A DNA stretch of 52,774 bases, taken from NCBI GenBank assembly GCA_947448135.1, contig CANFLZ010000013.1, forward strand, positions 1 through 52,774, given 5' to 3'. The DNA is from Flavobacteriales bacterium (lineage in GTDB: Bacteria > Bacteroidota > Bacteroidia > Flavobacteriales_D > Sanyastnellaceae). How positions within the stretch are numbered: the stretch's first letter is position 1; every line of letters starts with the position of its first letter. A model generated the notes under the pieces. That model was not told where the DNA came from, did not search any database, and saw only the letters and a program-made list of their open reading frames with translations. The translations under genes were made by a program, and so were the position numbers. Shown piece by piece: positions 18,026 through 26,368 of the stretch.

Positions 18026-18409
18026 TCAATCCCAGTTTAAAGCGCCTTTGCGAATAATGTACACAAGTCCAACAATCATGAGCCCCATGAAGGCGAACAT
18101 TTCCCACAATCCGAATATGCCCAACTCTTTAAAGTTGACGGCCCATGGATACATGAAAATAACTTCAACATCAAAAAGGACAAACAATATCGCTACCAAG
18201 AAATACTTGATAGAGAAAGGCGTGCGTGCATTTCCTTTGGATTCAATTCCGCATTCGAAAGCCTCTTCTTTGATTTTTGCATGTCGCTTGGGTCCTAGTG
18301 TGTGGGTCAAGACCATGGTCATGACAACGAACCCCAATGCGATGACTGCCATGATGACAATCGGGAAATAATCCCACAAGTGTGATGTGTTACTCATATC
18401 TGTTTTCAA
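18026..18409 (-). CDS. nuoA: NADH-quinone oxidoreductase subunit A
   Basis: NuoA is a three-helix membrane subunit. The 127-residue product has KIKEEAFECGIESKGNARTP (near residues 45-64, with the conserved acidic/Cys loop), FSIKYFLVAILFVLFDVEV and MYPWAV after it, all diagnostic. It is the first gene of the operon. A second ATG four codons in is possible. Its promoter box lies about 20 bp upstream. Confidence 0.95.
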   Translation of the reverse strand: MKTDMSNTSHLWDYFPIVIMAVIALGFVVMTMVLTHTLGPKRHAKIKEEAFECGIESKGNARTPFSIKYFLVAILFVLFDVEVIFMYPWAVNFKELGIFGLWEMFAFMGLMIVGLVYIIRKGALNWD

Positions 18410-18428
18410 TAGATGCCCAAAGGCGCGT

Positions 18429-18436
18429 CAAATTTA
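18429..18436 (-). promoter_or_regulatory. Promoter -7 element of the nuo operon
   Basis: On the minus strand TAAATTTG lies 19 bp upstream of the nuoA ATG, a perfect TAnnTTTG match. The nearest TTG upstream is 25 bp from it, a little longer than the usual spacer, so the -33 element is uncertain. The 100-bp gap also holds the divergent promoter of the glycosyltransferase gene at 18510. Confidence 0.5.
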
Positions 18437-18509
18437 GGTCGTAGCGCCTGAAATCGTTAGACAAATTTGTTTTTTTTTTCTGGAATATGAACAGCTTTCC
18501 AACATCATG

Positions 18510-18517
18510 TATTTTCG
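18510..18517 (+). promoter_or_regulatory. Candidate promoter -7 element of the membrane glycosyltransferase gene
   Basis: TATTTTCG differs from TAnnTTTG at one position and ends 4 bp before the ATG at 18522. If used, transcription starts at or one or two bases before that ATG, which would exclude the upstream ATG at 18507 as the start. Confidence 0.35.
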
Positions 18518-18521
18518 CTGT

Positions 18522-20000
18522 ATGAGATATCTGTTTTTGTTGTTGGCATTTTGGGCTTGGTGGATGGAGTATCCAAAAGTTGCCGTTCAGGATCCTTCTG
18601 GAATTCACTTCATTAGACAGACGGATGGTTTGGCTTTTGTCTCTTATTATTTCGAAACAGATAACCCATTTTTGGAGTCGGGAACGTTGAATCAAAGTTC
18701 TTCAGAAGGCAGGGTTGCATGTGAGCTTCCCGTTTTTTACTATTTGACAGCTAAAATTTACGCTTACACCGGTATCTACTTTCCCATTTTGCGCTGGCTT
18801 CACGGGATTGTTGTTTTGTTTGGAATATTGCATGTTTTTCTTTTTTTGAAAAAATGGAGCAAGAGCACAGTCATGTCGCTTTCATTGATGCTAATGCTCC
18901 TGACTTCCGTCGTGTTCAGCTACTATGCCTTTAATTTTTTACCAGATGCACCCGCTTGGGCACTGGTATGGATGGGATGGTTCTATGCTTTTCGACTCAT
19001 TGAAAATTGGAATTTAAAATGGTTGATAGTTTCAATATTTTTCTTTCTGTTTGGGGCTTTGTTGAAACCCACTTTTTTTATCCATGCTGTAGCCGCAGCT
19101 GGGATGTGGTTTTGGGGAAGAAAGGAGTTAAATTGGAGCGTCAAAAATTGGACGCAAATCGGATTGTTTTTGATAACAGCAGTGCTCCTTATTATGGGAT
19201 GGAGCTTGCACATTATTCAATACAACACGGCCAACCATGATGATTATTTTTTGGTTTCCACGCGACCAATTTGGAAGATGGATTCAGATGATATTCTGGT
19301 GGTTTGGGATCACATGACGGGTTATTGGTTCAGGGATTATTTGGCCAAAGACGCTTGGCGATTGTTGCTGGGAATGCTCATCTTGATTGGTTTCAGATGG
19401 CGGAAGATGAACGAACATCTGCGCAATGCGCTTTGGATTTTAACTTTGGGAGAATTGGCCTACATCGTCTTGTTTTTTGGACAATTTAAAGATCATGATT
19501 ATTACATCTGGAACATTTTTCCTTGGTTGATTTTGGTCATGGCTGCTTTTGTCAATTCTTTTTGGGAGGCATTGGAGCATCGTGGAATCAAAGTGTTTTT
19601 TGGATGTATTGTTTTGGTTTTAGGAATAACAGCTTGGCGGAGCAATGAGAAGGTGATACGCTGGCGTTTTGCCCATGAAGAACCCAATTTGGCTTGGGTT
19701 GGAAAACGTTTGAAAAATGGTCCTGAAATGCTATTGCAACAAGGAATTCAACCATTTTCCGAAAAGGTAGTAGTGGTTCCTGATTTTACTCGAAATGGTT
19801 CTCTTTTGTTTTTACAGCAAGAAGGATGGACATTGGCGGATTCTACCCAATTGAATCGCTTGTCAGAAGAGTCTGTGCAAGCGGCTACTTTGATGGTGGT
19901 TCTGGACAGTTCTTATTTGCACTTTCCGGAGATCAACCAATATTGGAAAATTCAAATGAGCGATACAGCGCAAGAAATTTTTCTGTTGCGACGTTATTGA
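18522..20000 (+). CDS. Polytopic membrane protein, GT-C/ArnT-like glycosyltransferase
   Basis: The ~492-residue protein has about 10-11 hydrophobic segments in its first 370 residues and a soluble C-terminal part. Near residues 20-35 there is an acidic first loop (VQDPSGIHFIRQTDG), and FNFLPDAPAWALVWMGWFYA near 137-156 resembles the second loop and helix of polyprenyl-phosphate-sugar glycosyltransferases (GT39/PMT-like). These transfer a sugar from a lipid carrier to an acceptor on the outer face of the inner membrane. Neither sugar nor acceptor can be read. ATG 18507 would add five residues, but the promoter-like box overlaps it. The 3' end overlaps the convergent trmB gene by 7 bp. Confidence 0.7.
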   Translation: MRYLFLLLAFWAWWMEYPKVAVQDPSGIHFIRQTDGLAFVSYYFETDNPFLESGTLNQSSSEGRVACELPVFYYLTAKIYAYTGIYFPILRWLHGIVVLFGILHVFLFLKKWSKSTVMSLSLMLMLLTSVVFSYYAFNFLPDAPAWALVWMGWFYAFRLIENWNLKWLIVSIFFFLFGALLKPTFFIHAVAAAGMWFWGRKELNWSVKNWTQIGLFLITAVLLIMGWSLHIIQYNTANHDDYFLVSTRPIWKMDSDDILVVWDHMTGYWFRDYLAKDAWRLLLGMLILIGFRWRKMNEHLRNALWILTLGELAYIVLFFGQFKDHDYYIWNIFPWLILVMAAFVNSFWEALEHRGIKVFFGCIVLVLGITAWRSNEKVIRWRFAHEEPNLAWVGKRLKNGPEMLLQQGIQPFSEKVVVVPDFTRNGSLLFLQQEGWTLADSTQLNRLSEESVQAATLMVVLDSSYLHFPEINQYWKIQMSDTAQEIFLLRRY

Positions 20001-20686
20001 CGAATACGGAAACGAACGTAATGAATTTTCTTTCCCTCTTCCAGCCAACGACTTTCATAGAAGGTGCGAATCGATAATATCTTTTTCCATTGTTCATCTA
20101 AACTCTGGAAGTAATCTCCATATACGTCCTCACTATGACTTTCGATGACATAGTTGGTTCCTTCCAATTCTTCCAGCGCATTTTGATAAATCATGGGATT
20201 GTCATGTTTGATATGAATGACACCATTGTCTTTGATGAAATGCTTGTATTTGTTCCAAAAAAAAGATGATGTAATTCTCTTCAAACCTGTTTCATCTCGG
20301 GGTTGTGGATCTGAAAAAGTGAGCCAAATTTCGTCCACCTCATTGGGTGCAAAAAAGGCCTCAATGAATTCAATTCTTGTTCTCAGAAAAGCGACGTTCG
20401 TCAAGCCTTTCGCCTTTGCGATGCGGGCTCCATGATTAAAACGATGCCCTTTGACATCAATGCCCAAGTAGTTGATATGGGGATTGGCCTCGGCCAATTG
20501 AACGGTGTATTCACCTTTGCCGCATCCCAACTCAATGACCAATGGGTTGTCATTCTTATAAAACTTCTTGCGCCATTCACCCTTCATAAAAGTTTTACCT
20601 TCCTTGATGATGGGTAAAAGATTGGGTTCAAATACGTGCGTAAAAGTTTTGTTCTCCGCCCAACGTTTCAATTTATCCTTCGCCAT
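19994..20686 (-). CDS. trmB: tRNA (guanine-N7-)-methyltransferase
   Basis: TrmB makes m7G46 in tRNA with S-adenosylmethionine. The 230-residue protein has the SAM loop VIELGCGKGEYTVQLAEANP (near residues 50-69), GIDVKGHRFNHGA and the family motif IWLTFSDPQPRDET near 125-138, which holds the catalytic Asp (usual form DPWPKxRH, here DPQPRDET as is common in Bacteroidota). Its end overlaps the previous gene by 7 bp, tail to tail. A TAAATTTG box sits 4 bp ahead of the ATG. Confidence 0.92.
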   Translation of the reverse strand: MAKDKLKRWAENKTFTHVFEPNLLPIIKEGKTFMKGEWRKKFYKNDNPLVIELGCGKGEYTVQLAEANPHINYLGIDVKGHRFNHGARIAKAKGLTNVAFLRTRIEFIEAFFAPNEVDEIWLTFSDPQPRDETGLKRITSSFFWNKYKHFIKDNGVIHIKHDNPMIYQNALEELEGTNYVIESHSEDVYGDYFQSLDEQWKKILSIRTFYESRWLEEGKKIHYVRFRIRQ

Positions 20687-20690
20687 GTTG

Positions 20691-20698
20691 CAAATTTA
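20691..20698 (-). promoter_or_regulatory. Promoter -7 element of trmB, leaderless arrangement
   Basis: On the minus strand TAAATTTG is followed by four bases (CAAC) and then the ATG. With the usual start point a few bases after the box, the mRNA would begin at or next to the A of the start codon. Confidence 0.5.
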
Positions 20699-20736
20699 TA
20701 GCGCAACCCAAACTTTTTTCCGAACTTTCGCCAACA

Positions 20737-21651
20737 ATGAAAAAAGTTTTGGTGGTGCCGATGAATTGGGGACTGGGTCATGCGACCCGATGTATCCCAA
20801 TAATCGAGCGCTGCATAATGGAAGGGGACGAGGTGTATATTTCAGGAAGTGGAAGTAGTGGCCAATTTTTAAAACAATATTTTCCCCAATTGCCTTTCAT
20901 TGACGGTTGTCCCGATTATGGCGTTTTTTATCCGGAAAAGATTGGGTTCTTGACTTGGATCCAACAATGGCCGCGCTGGGAAAGGGCCATTCATCAAGAA
21001 AATAAATGGTTGAAGCAATTGCAAAAAAAAATGCGCTGGGACTTGATCATCAGCGACAATCGCTTTGGAATTTTTCATCCAGGGATTCAAAATATTTTTG
21101 TAACCCACCAACTCAATCCCATCATGCCTGTTTGGGCAAAGCCGGTGTATCAATTGTTGTTTCGCTGGCGAATGAATCGTTTTCAAGAAATTTGGATTCC
21201 TGATGAAAACAGAGAAAATAATTTATCCGGTGAGTTGAGTAAAATCATTTGGAAGGATCTTAACTATCGATGGATTGGACCCCAGTCGCGTTTGAAAAAT
21301 GCCATAGAGAAAGAAACCGAAATCTATGATTGGATTGGATTGGTGAGTGGGCCAGAGATCCATAGGACCTTGTTTGAAAATGAACTCTATGCCGCAATGC
21401 AGCGAAGTGGTCTGAGATGTTTGCTGGTTTGCGGACAGCCACATTTGCAGTTTGACGAAACCCAAGAAAATGTTCGACGAGTAGCTCATTTATCGGATGC
21501 TGAATTAAAATTTGCCTTGCGTAGAACCAAGAAAATTACAGCACGTTCTGGCTATTCTACCATCATGGATTTGGCAGCGATTGGAGTCAAGGGCGAGTTG
21601 ATTCCAACACCCGGACAATCGGAACAAATGTACTTGTCACAGCGTTTTTAG
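20737..21651 (+). CDS. MurG-like (GT28-related) glycosyltransferase, C-terminus short
   Basis: The 304-residue product begins KVLVVPMNWGLGHATRCIPI, the Gly-rich N-terminal loop of UDP-sugar-using GT-B enzymes of the MurG type. Near residues 265-300 there is the donor-site block ITARSGYSTIMDLAAIGVKG and then IPTPGQSEQMYLS. In homologues I recall, 30-45 more residues follow this PGQxEQ block; here the stop comes six residues after it, and the stop codon overlaps the convergent aminotransferase gene. So the last helix appears to be missing, and activity is uncertain. Acceptor and sugar are unknown. Reading past the stop gives no obvious continuation of the family. Confidence 0.78.
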   Translation: MKKVLVVPMNWGLGHATRCIPIIERCIMEGDEVYISGSGSSGQFLKQYFPQLPFIDGCPDYGVFYPEKIGFLTWIQQWPRWERAIHQENKWLKQLQKKMRWDLIISDNRFGIFHPGIQNIFVTHQLNPIMPVWAKPVYQLLFRWRMNRFQEIWIPDENRENNLSGELSKIIWKDLNYRWIGPQSRLKNAIEKETEIYDWIGLVSGPEIHRTLFENELYAAMQRSGLRCLLVCGQPHLQFDETQENVRRVAHLSDAELKFALRRTKKITARSGYSTIMDLAAIGVKGELIPTPGQSEQMYLSQRF

Positions 21652-22793
21652 GAGTTCTGTTTTGTCCAATTGATTATTCGAGAGATGGCTTCGTTCATCA
21701 CTTCGGGAGTTGTTGCGCAGCTGATGCGAATGTGCCCTTTGGCGCCTGGTCCAAACCATTGTTCTAATCCAGGAACCAATTTCACTTTAGCTTCTTTTTC
21801 AATTCGCTCTGTCAACCATTGACTTTCCAATTGCTCGGGATGGCTGAGCCACAAAACAAAAGTTGAATCAGGGTTATTCACTTTGAAAAATGATTGCTCT
21901 TTGTTCAAACGAACGATTGCCAATTGCATGGAGCGGTGCACTGTTTTTAGAAATTCGGCTCTGGCAGATTTGGAGTTCATGGCAGCAGAGGCTGCGATTT
22001 GCGATAAGCTGGAAGCCCCTTGAACGGTTTTGATGTATCCTTGATTCTCCATCAATTCTTGCAAGGTAGCGGCATTTGGAGCAACCAATGCGCCAATCCG
22101 TAAACCAGCCAACCCAAAGCCTTTTGATAATCCGTATACAACCCAAGCACTCGGAACATATTGCCGCATGGATGTAAATTTTCCGCTAAAAATAACATCA
22201 CTCCAAACTTCATCGGAAAGCACTAAGAGTTGGTTGTTTAGAATGAATTCGTTGATGTCGCGTAAATCGCTTTCGGTGTAATAAAAGCCCAAGGGATTGT
22301 GCGGATGGCATAGCAATACCGCTTTTGTTTTGGACGTGATATAGGAAGACCAAAGCGCGGAATCCCATTGCTTTTGTGCAGGAACTCTGACAACGGTGGC
22401 CCCAGCTTTTTCTGCACAATAGCCCAATAAAAAATCCACAGGATCTGGAATCAAGACTTCATCACCTTTGGATAAAAACTGATTGCACCAATCTTGTATG
22501 GCTCCTGCGGCACTGTTCGTGGCAAGTACTTCATCAGGATGGATTGAGCAGTTTTTCACCTTCTGAAAATGTGTCGACATTGCCGTTCTGAATTCCAAGC
22601 TCCCTTGCGGCGCAGCGTATGGAAACAATTGTTGTTGACTCGCTTCAATGATGGCCGAGCTGATATCGGAAGAAAAAGGTATATCGCTGTCAGCAGCGGT
22701 CAATGGGATTACACCTTCGGGAACTTCGGCCCAACGCATGTTGAAGGCGTTTTGACGAAGATAATGGTAGGGTATGGTTTGAAATACGTTCAT
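21648..22793 (-). CDS. PLP-dependent aminotransferase, MalY/PatB-like (possible C-S lyase)
   Basis: This is a fold-type I class I/II enzyme of 381 residues. Signatures are CHPHNPLGFYY near residue 160 (PLP-contacting N-P), LLVLSDEVWSDVIF near 190 (Asp that binds the pyridine N) and VVYGLSKGFGLAGLRIG near 220-236 with the Schiff-base Lys in SKGF. The N-terminal LTAADSDIPFSSDI (compare the WVADMDF motif of MalY/PatB) suggests a cystathionine beta-lyase-like C-S lyase, but a transaminase cannot be excluded. It follows the FAD monooxygenase gene by 1 bp (TAATATG), so the two form an operon. Confidence 0.82.
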   Translation of the reverse strand: MNVFQTIPYHYLRQNAFNMRWAEVPEGVIPLTAADSDIPFSSDISSAIIEASQQQLFPYAAPQGSLEFRTAMSTHFQKVKNCSIHPDEVLATNSAAGAIQDWCNQFLSKGDEVLIPDPVDFLLGYCAEKAGATVVRVPAQKQWDSALWSSYITSKTKAVLLCHPHNPLGFYYTESDLRDINEFILNNQLLVLSDEVWSDVIFSGKFTSMRQYVPSAWVVYGLSKGFGLAGLRIGALVAPNAATLQELMENQGYIKTVQGASSLSQIAASAAMNSKSARAEFLKTVHRSMQLAIVRLNKEQSFFKVNNPDSTFVLWLSHPEQLESQWLTERIEKEAKVKLVPGLEQWFGPGAKGHIRISCATTPEVMNEAISRIINWTKQNS

Positions 22794-22794
22794 A

Positions 22795-23874
22795 TTAAAA
22801 TACTAAAGGCACATGGTTCAACATGAACTCACTTTCACTGTGGCTAAAAAGATGGGCGTATTCCATCCCTTCAAAGGCGATTCGCTCGCATGATTCTCTT
22901 CGATTGTTGAAATGGTTGAAAGCCAATTCAGATGGGGTGTTTTGATTGTCCAAGCATTGCACAAGAGAAACGATATCATCTATCGCCAAATTGGTGCCTT
23001 GACTGGTAAATGGCAAAACGACATGAGCTGCATCTCCCAAGAGGATGTATTGGTCTTTCACATATTGATCAACTCCCAGCAAGATTCGGCCTTTCCAGAG
23101 GTACAAATTGCTCAAATGGAATTTCAATATTTTCTGAATCCATGGATGAGAATATGGGGAAAGCACTTGCTCCACATAACTCGCCAATTCGTCTCTGTTG
23201 GGAATTGGGAATTTCTGAGTCGCCAATTGCAAGTACCAAATTACTTGACCACTTTTCAATGGCAGTATGCCCAATGCTATCCCGATTTTATCGAAAATTA
23301 TCTTGTATAGATTGCCTGCGTGTTGATCCGTGAAATCACGGTCTTCAAAAATCCCATTAATTTCATACGTTGGAGCATCGAGCAATTCCGCATCTGGAAA
23401 GAGTAAACTGCGTACTTGAGAATTAAGACCATCACATCCGATAATCCATTTGTATTGTTCTTCAGCAAAGGGAAGATTATCAATGGTTAATTTTTTTTCA
23501 TTGCTGAGCACAACTTTGCTGCCATGGCAATGGATTTTATCACTTAGTTCAGGAGCCAAAGCTTGTAGAAATTGCTCGCGAGTAATTCCATAGACATCGG
23601 TCACTTGATTTTGAGTCAAAGTTTCACCTCGGTCATTTTGCGTAATGACAGTAGAGGCAGAAGTGCAGAAAGGAGATATTTTTTCCCAATGCCCTAAAGA
23701 CTTTAATCCGTCAACACCATTGGGCATCAACAAAAAGCCAAAGCCCAAATTGCCTTTGAGCAATTCAGGATCAAATAAATCAACTTCAAAATTTCTTTTG
23801 CGAAACTCCAATGCCGATAGAATTCCAGAAACCCCGCCTCCAATTATTGCAACCTTATTTTCTTTTGATTCCAT
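22795..23874 (-). CDS. FAD-dependent monooxygenase (PHBH/UbiH-like)
   Basis: The ~359-residue protein starts MESKENKVAIIGGGVSGILS, the GxGxxG dinucleotide loop at the N-terminus. The second FAD motif GDAAHVVLPFTSQGTNLAID (near residue 280) and the middle WIIGCDGLNSQVRSLLF (DG motif, near 150) complete the class A flavoprotein hydroxylase pattern. Such enzymes hydroxylate aromatic rings or similar substrates with NAD(P)H and oxygen. An ATG nine codons upstream (23901) gives a less typical N-terminus. Coupled to the aminotransferase gene 1 bp downstream, which hints at a joint role in metabolism of an aromatic or amino-acid-derived compound; that is inference. Confidence 0.85.
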   Translation of the reverse strand: MESKENKVAIIGGGVSGILSALEFRKRNFEVDLFDPELLKGNLGFGFLLMPNGVDGLKSLGHWEKISPFCTSASTVITQNDRGETLTQNQVTDVYGITREQFLQALAPELSDKIHCHGSKVVLSNEKKLTIDNLPFAEEQYKWIIGCDGLNSQVRSLLFPDAELLDAPTYEINGIFEDRDFTDQHAGNLYKIIFDKIGIALGILPLKSGQVIWYLQLATQKFPIPNRDELASYVEQVLSPYSHPWIQKILKFHLSNLYLWKGRILLGVDQYVKDQYILLGDAAHVVLPFTSQGTNLAIDDIVSLVQCLDNQNTPSELAFNHFNNRRESCERIAFEGMEYAHLFSHSESEFMLNHVPLVF

Positions 23875-23964
23875 ATTTTCATGACACTTGCTAAAAGTCA
23901 TACGAGTATAATTGAGAAAGGTTTCAATTTTTAAAAAAAAGATGTTCGAATCGGGGTTATCTCT

Positions 23965-23972
23965 TATTTTCG
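23965..23972 (+). promoter_or_regulatory. Candidate promoter -7 element of sucD
   Basis: TATTTTCG, one mismatch from TAnnTTTG, 18 bp ahead of the sucD ATG. A TTC rather than TTG lies about 18 bp upstream, so the -33 element is weak. Confidence 0.35.
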
Positions 23973-23990
23973 CGTCAAAATATTAATACC

Positions 23991-24860
23991 ATGGGTGTTT
24001 TAGTTGGAAAAGATTCTCGCGTTATAGTTCAAGGTTTCACTGGAAGTGAAGGAACTTTTCACGCGCAACAAATGATTGAATACGGAACCAATGTTGTTGG
24101 TGGAGTTACGCCAGGCAAAGGAGGATCAACGCATTTGGATCGTCCCGTTTTTAATACAGTTGCAGAAGCTGTGGAAAAAGCAGGCGCAGATGTTACCATT
24201 ATTTTCGTTCCTCCTGCATTTGCTGCGGATGCGATTATGGAAGCTGCCGATGCGGGTATCAAAGTTATTGTAACCATCACAGAAGGAATTCCAGTAGCGG
24301 ACATGGTGAAAGCCAAAACCTATACTGTTGCTCGTGGAGCAAGATTGATTGGTCCAAACTGTCCAGGAGTCATTACAGCTGGAGAAGCGAAAGTGGGAAT
24401 CATGCCTGGTTTTGTATTCAAACCAGGAACAGTAGGCATTGTTTCTAAATCTGGAACTTTGACTTATGAGGCTGCGGATCAAGTTGCCAAAGCTGGTTTA
24501 GGCGTAACAACGGCCATTGGTATCGGAGGAGATCCCATCATTGGAACCACCACTTTAGAAGCTGTGCAGTTGTTGATGAACGATCCAGCGACCAAGGGAA
24601 TCATCATGATTGGTGAGATTGGCGGTGAATTGGAGCCCAAGGCTGCCATGTGGATCAAAGAAAATGGAACAAAACCTGTAGTAGGATTCATCGCAGGAGA
24701 AACTGCACCAAAAGGACGCACGATGGGTCATGCTGGCGCGATTGTTTCAGGTGAGCATGAATCTGCTTCTGCAAAAAAGAAAATCATGCGCGAGTGTGGT
24801 ATTACAGTGGTTGATTCTCCAGCAGAAATTGGAAAAGCAATGGCTGATTTATTGAAATAA
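23991..24860 (+). CDS. sucD: Succinate--CoA ligase, alpha subunit
   Basis: SucD pairs with SucC in the TCA cycle to convert succinyl-CoA to succinate with nucleotide triphosphate formation. The 289-residue product begins with the CoA-binding [18 protein letters not shown] (near residue 18) and [10 protein letters not shown] near 97-106. The phospho-histidine is His247 in [13 protein letters not shown]. Length is standard. sucC is not adjacent, a common state in Bacteroidota. The gene ends 14 bp before a strong terminator. Confidence 0.97.
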   Translation: MGVLVGKDSRVIVQGFTGSEGTFHAQQMIEYGTNVVGGVTPGKGGSTHLDRPVFNTVAEAVEKAGADVTIIFVPPAFAADAIMEAADAGIKVIVTITEGIPVADMVKAKTYTVARGARLIGPNCPGVITAGEAKVGIMPGFVFKPGTVGIVSKSGTLTYEAADQVAKAGLGVTTAIGIGGDPIIGTTTLEAVQLLMNDPATKGIIMIGEIGGELEPKAAMWIKENGTKPVVGFIAGETAPKGRTMGHAGAIVSGEHESASAKKKIMRECGITVVDSPAEIGKAMADLLK

Positions 24861-24874
24861 ATTCTTTCAACTAT

Positions 24875-24908
24875 AAAAAAAAAGGGACTCATTTGAGTCC
24901 CTTTTTTT
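24875..24908. terminator. Bidirectional intrinsic terminator
   Basis: GGGACTC (24884-24890), loop ATTT, GAGTCCC (24895-24901), with nine A before and eight T after. It serves sucD on the plus strand. Because of the A tract it can also terminate minus-strand transcripts, and on that strand it begins 2 bases after the stop of the small ORF at 24911. Confidence 0.85.
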
Positions 24909-24910
24909 GT

Positions 24911-25063
24911 TTAGTTCTGATGAACAACATTCAAACCTTCTTGCAGCGTTCGAACACTTTTCAAAGCAGCGGAGTACTTTAAAATGTTTTGAATCGAGCT
25001 TTCTTTGGGTTGGTTATTTTGTTGATGTTGTTTGTAATTTTTGAAAGGAGTAGAATCTACCAT
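24911..25063 (-). CDS. Candidate 50-residue protein ending at the shared terminator
   Basis: This ATG-initiated frame has 50 codons and no recognised family. The product is polar in its first half (Lys/Gln/Asn-rich, HQQNNQPKESS) and has a likely amphipathic helix in its second half (SIQNILKYSAALKSVRTLQE). It lies 48 bp upstream of nothing else on this strand, and its stop abuts a terminator that works in this direction, which is the placement expected for a real gene. It starts 48 bp after the end of the DUF4349-like gene and may be its operon partner. The DNA could still be a non-coding 3' region. Confidence 0.4.
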   Translation of the reverse strand: MVDSTPFKNYKQHQQNNQPKESSIQNILKYSAALKSVRTLQEGLNVVHQN

Positions 25064-25111
25064 AAGCAAGTTGTTTTTTTGATGAACGAATTGCTTAGAC
25101 AGATATTGTGT

Positions 25112-26134
25112 TTAGAATACGAAATTCAAAGAAGTGTTGAATCCAATTCCCCTCATGTTGCGATTATAGCTGAAAGGAATGAAATAGTTTACCTTGGTGT
25201 CCCAAAGCAAATACTTGTTTTTAAATAATTCCAAACCGATAGAGGGAGCCAAATAAAATATATCCGATTTACGGATGTCATTGGAAGCGGCAATGTAACC
25301 AACGGTGTATCCCGAATATAGGTTTCCAAATTTGTTTTGGCCTCTCCCCAAATGACGTGAATAAAAATCTTGACCGAAATTCATGACAAATAACTCCGAG
25401 AAATAAGTTGAGTCATTGGCGTTGGCCTGAACCGCTTTGTATGCACCCACGCCGGCATAGCTCTTACCTCGCGTGAACATATACTTGATGAAATAACCTT
25501 GGTAAGCGCTAGCCGCAATTGTGTCAACTGGATTTTCAATTTTCAAATAGGAATATTCTACTCCGGGCATATTGACAAAAGCAACACGGCTGTTGTCGGG
25601 CATGGTCATTTCCTCCTGAACAGTGATGTTGACAGAATATGGCAAATGTGTTGTTGTAAGATTATTTTTCTGCTTTTCTAAATTGAAAATGCGCTCTTCG
25701 ATATTTTGCTTTTCACGCCACAACGATTCAAATTGTGCTGACTTCATCTCATGTTGAATCATGACATCTTCAAAATTCTTTTTCTTTTGGGTAAGAAATT
25801 TAATCTCCAAATCGAGGGCATCTATTTCATCTTTGTGATCAATGGTATTGATTACATTGCTACCGATGAAACCCAATGATGGGAGCAAGGAAACAAATTG
25901 TTGATATTGCTCTGTAGACATTTCTAAGTCCATATTGACGGAGCTCTTGGTCTCATTTTGACTTTGAATGAGGATGTTTTTTTCCAAAACAAAATTCTTC
26001 AAATTTTGCTTAGAATTTGCGAAGTCAATCGCTGTAACATCAATGTTAATTTTAGTAGTGACGACATTTTTGGTTTGCGTCCAAGCGAGGGAACCCATCA
26101 ATAGGAAAAGGAATAAAGTAAAATATTTCTTCAT
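25112..26134 (-). CDS. Outer-membrane protein with DUF4349-like coiled domain and C-terminal beta-barrel-like region
   Basis: The 340-residue protein starts with a clear signal peptide (MKKYFTLFLFLLMGSLAWTQ). Residues ~25-190 resemble DUF4349: a beta segment with NMDLEMSTEQYQQFVSLLP, a coiled coil of ~55 residues (DALDLEIKFLTQKKKNFEDV onwards) and a closing beta strand. Residues ~200-340 have alternating aromatic/hydrophobic strands and end SLNFVF, as outer-membrane barrels do. An ATG 24 codons upstream (26206) is not used by this reasoning, since it would bury the signal peptide. Function is unknown. A TACATTCG box lies 11 bp upstream of the ATG. Confidence 0.72.
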   Translation of the reverse strand: MKKYFTLFLFLLMGSLAWTQTKNVVTTKINIDVTAIDFANSKQNLKNFVLEKNILIQSQNETKSSVNMDLEMSTEQYQQFVSLLPSLGFIGSNVINTIDHKDEIDALDLEIKFLTQKKKNFEDVMIQHEMKSAQFESLWREKQNIEERIFNLEKQKNNLTTTHLPYSVNITVQEEMTMPDNSRVAFVNMPGVEYSYLKIENPVDTIAASAYQGYFIKYMFTRGKSYAGVGAYKAVQANANDSTYFSELFVMNFGQDFYSRHLGRGQNKFGNLYSGYTVGYIAASNDIRKSDIFYLAPSIGLELFKNKYLLWDTKVNYFIPFSYNRNMRGIGFNTSLNFVF

Positions 26135-26175
26135 GATTTTTTTTGCGAATGTACACATTGCATCTCTGGAATAGT

Positions 26176-26183
26176 TAGTTTTG
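26176..26183 (+). promoter_or_regulatory. Promoter -7 element ahead of the cobalamin riboswitch
   Basis: TAGTTTTG matches TAnnTTTG exactly. TTG at 26158-26160 lies 15 bp upstream, slightly short of the usual spacer. Transcription would begin about 26188, right before the aptamer. Confidence 0.5.
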
Positions 26184-26191
26184 TCGAGCAT

Positions 26192-26368
26192 TTGGTTTCT
26201 ATCCACGGATAGAATGAAAAGGGAATGGAGTGAAAAGCTTCAACTGTACCCGCAGCTGTAAACTCTCCGAAAGGAAGATTTTCTTCATCTAACGCCACTG
26301 GTAAATCGGGAAGGCTAAGAAAATAAAAGAGTGAAGTCAGAAGACCTGCCTGATGTTTTATTAACCCC
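26192..26368 (+). ncRNA. Cobalamin riboswitch
   Basis: The conserved core of the B12 aptamer is visible in order: outer stem GGTT (26194-26197) pairing AACC (26363-26366), GGGAA at 26221, CTGTACCCGCAGCTGTAA at 26244-26261, GCCACTG at 26294, GGGAAGG at 26308 and the B12-box end GAAGTCAGAAGACCTGCC at 26333-26350. After the aptamer a short hairpin (GAG-T-CC with GGCTC, 26373-26389) ends 11 bp ahead of the ATG of the receptor gene. There is no T tract, so control is more likely on translation than on termination. High adenosylcobalamin should switch off the BtuB-BtuG genes. Confidence 0.93.

Noticed and set aside
24989-25228. 79-residue plus-strand frame after sucD
   Set aside because: It overlaps the end of the DUF4349-like gene on the other strand, follows a terminator with no promoter box, and shows no family features.
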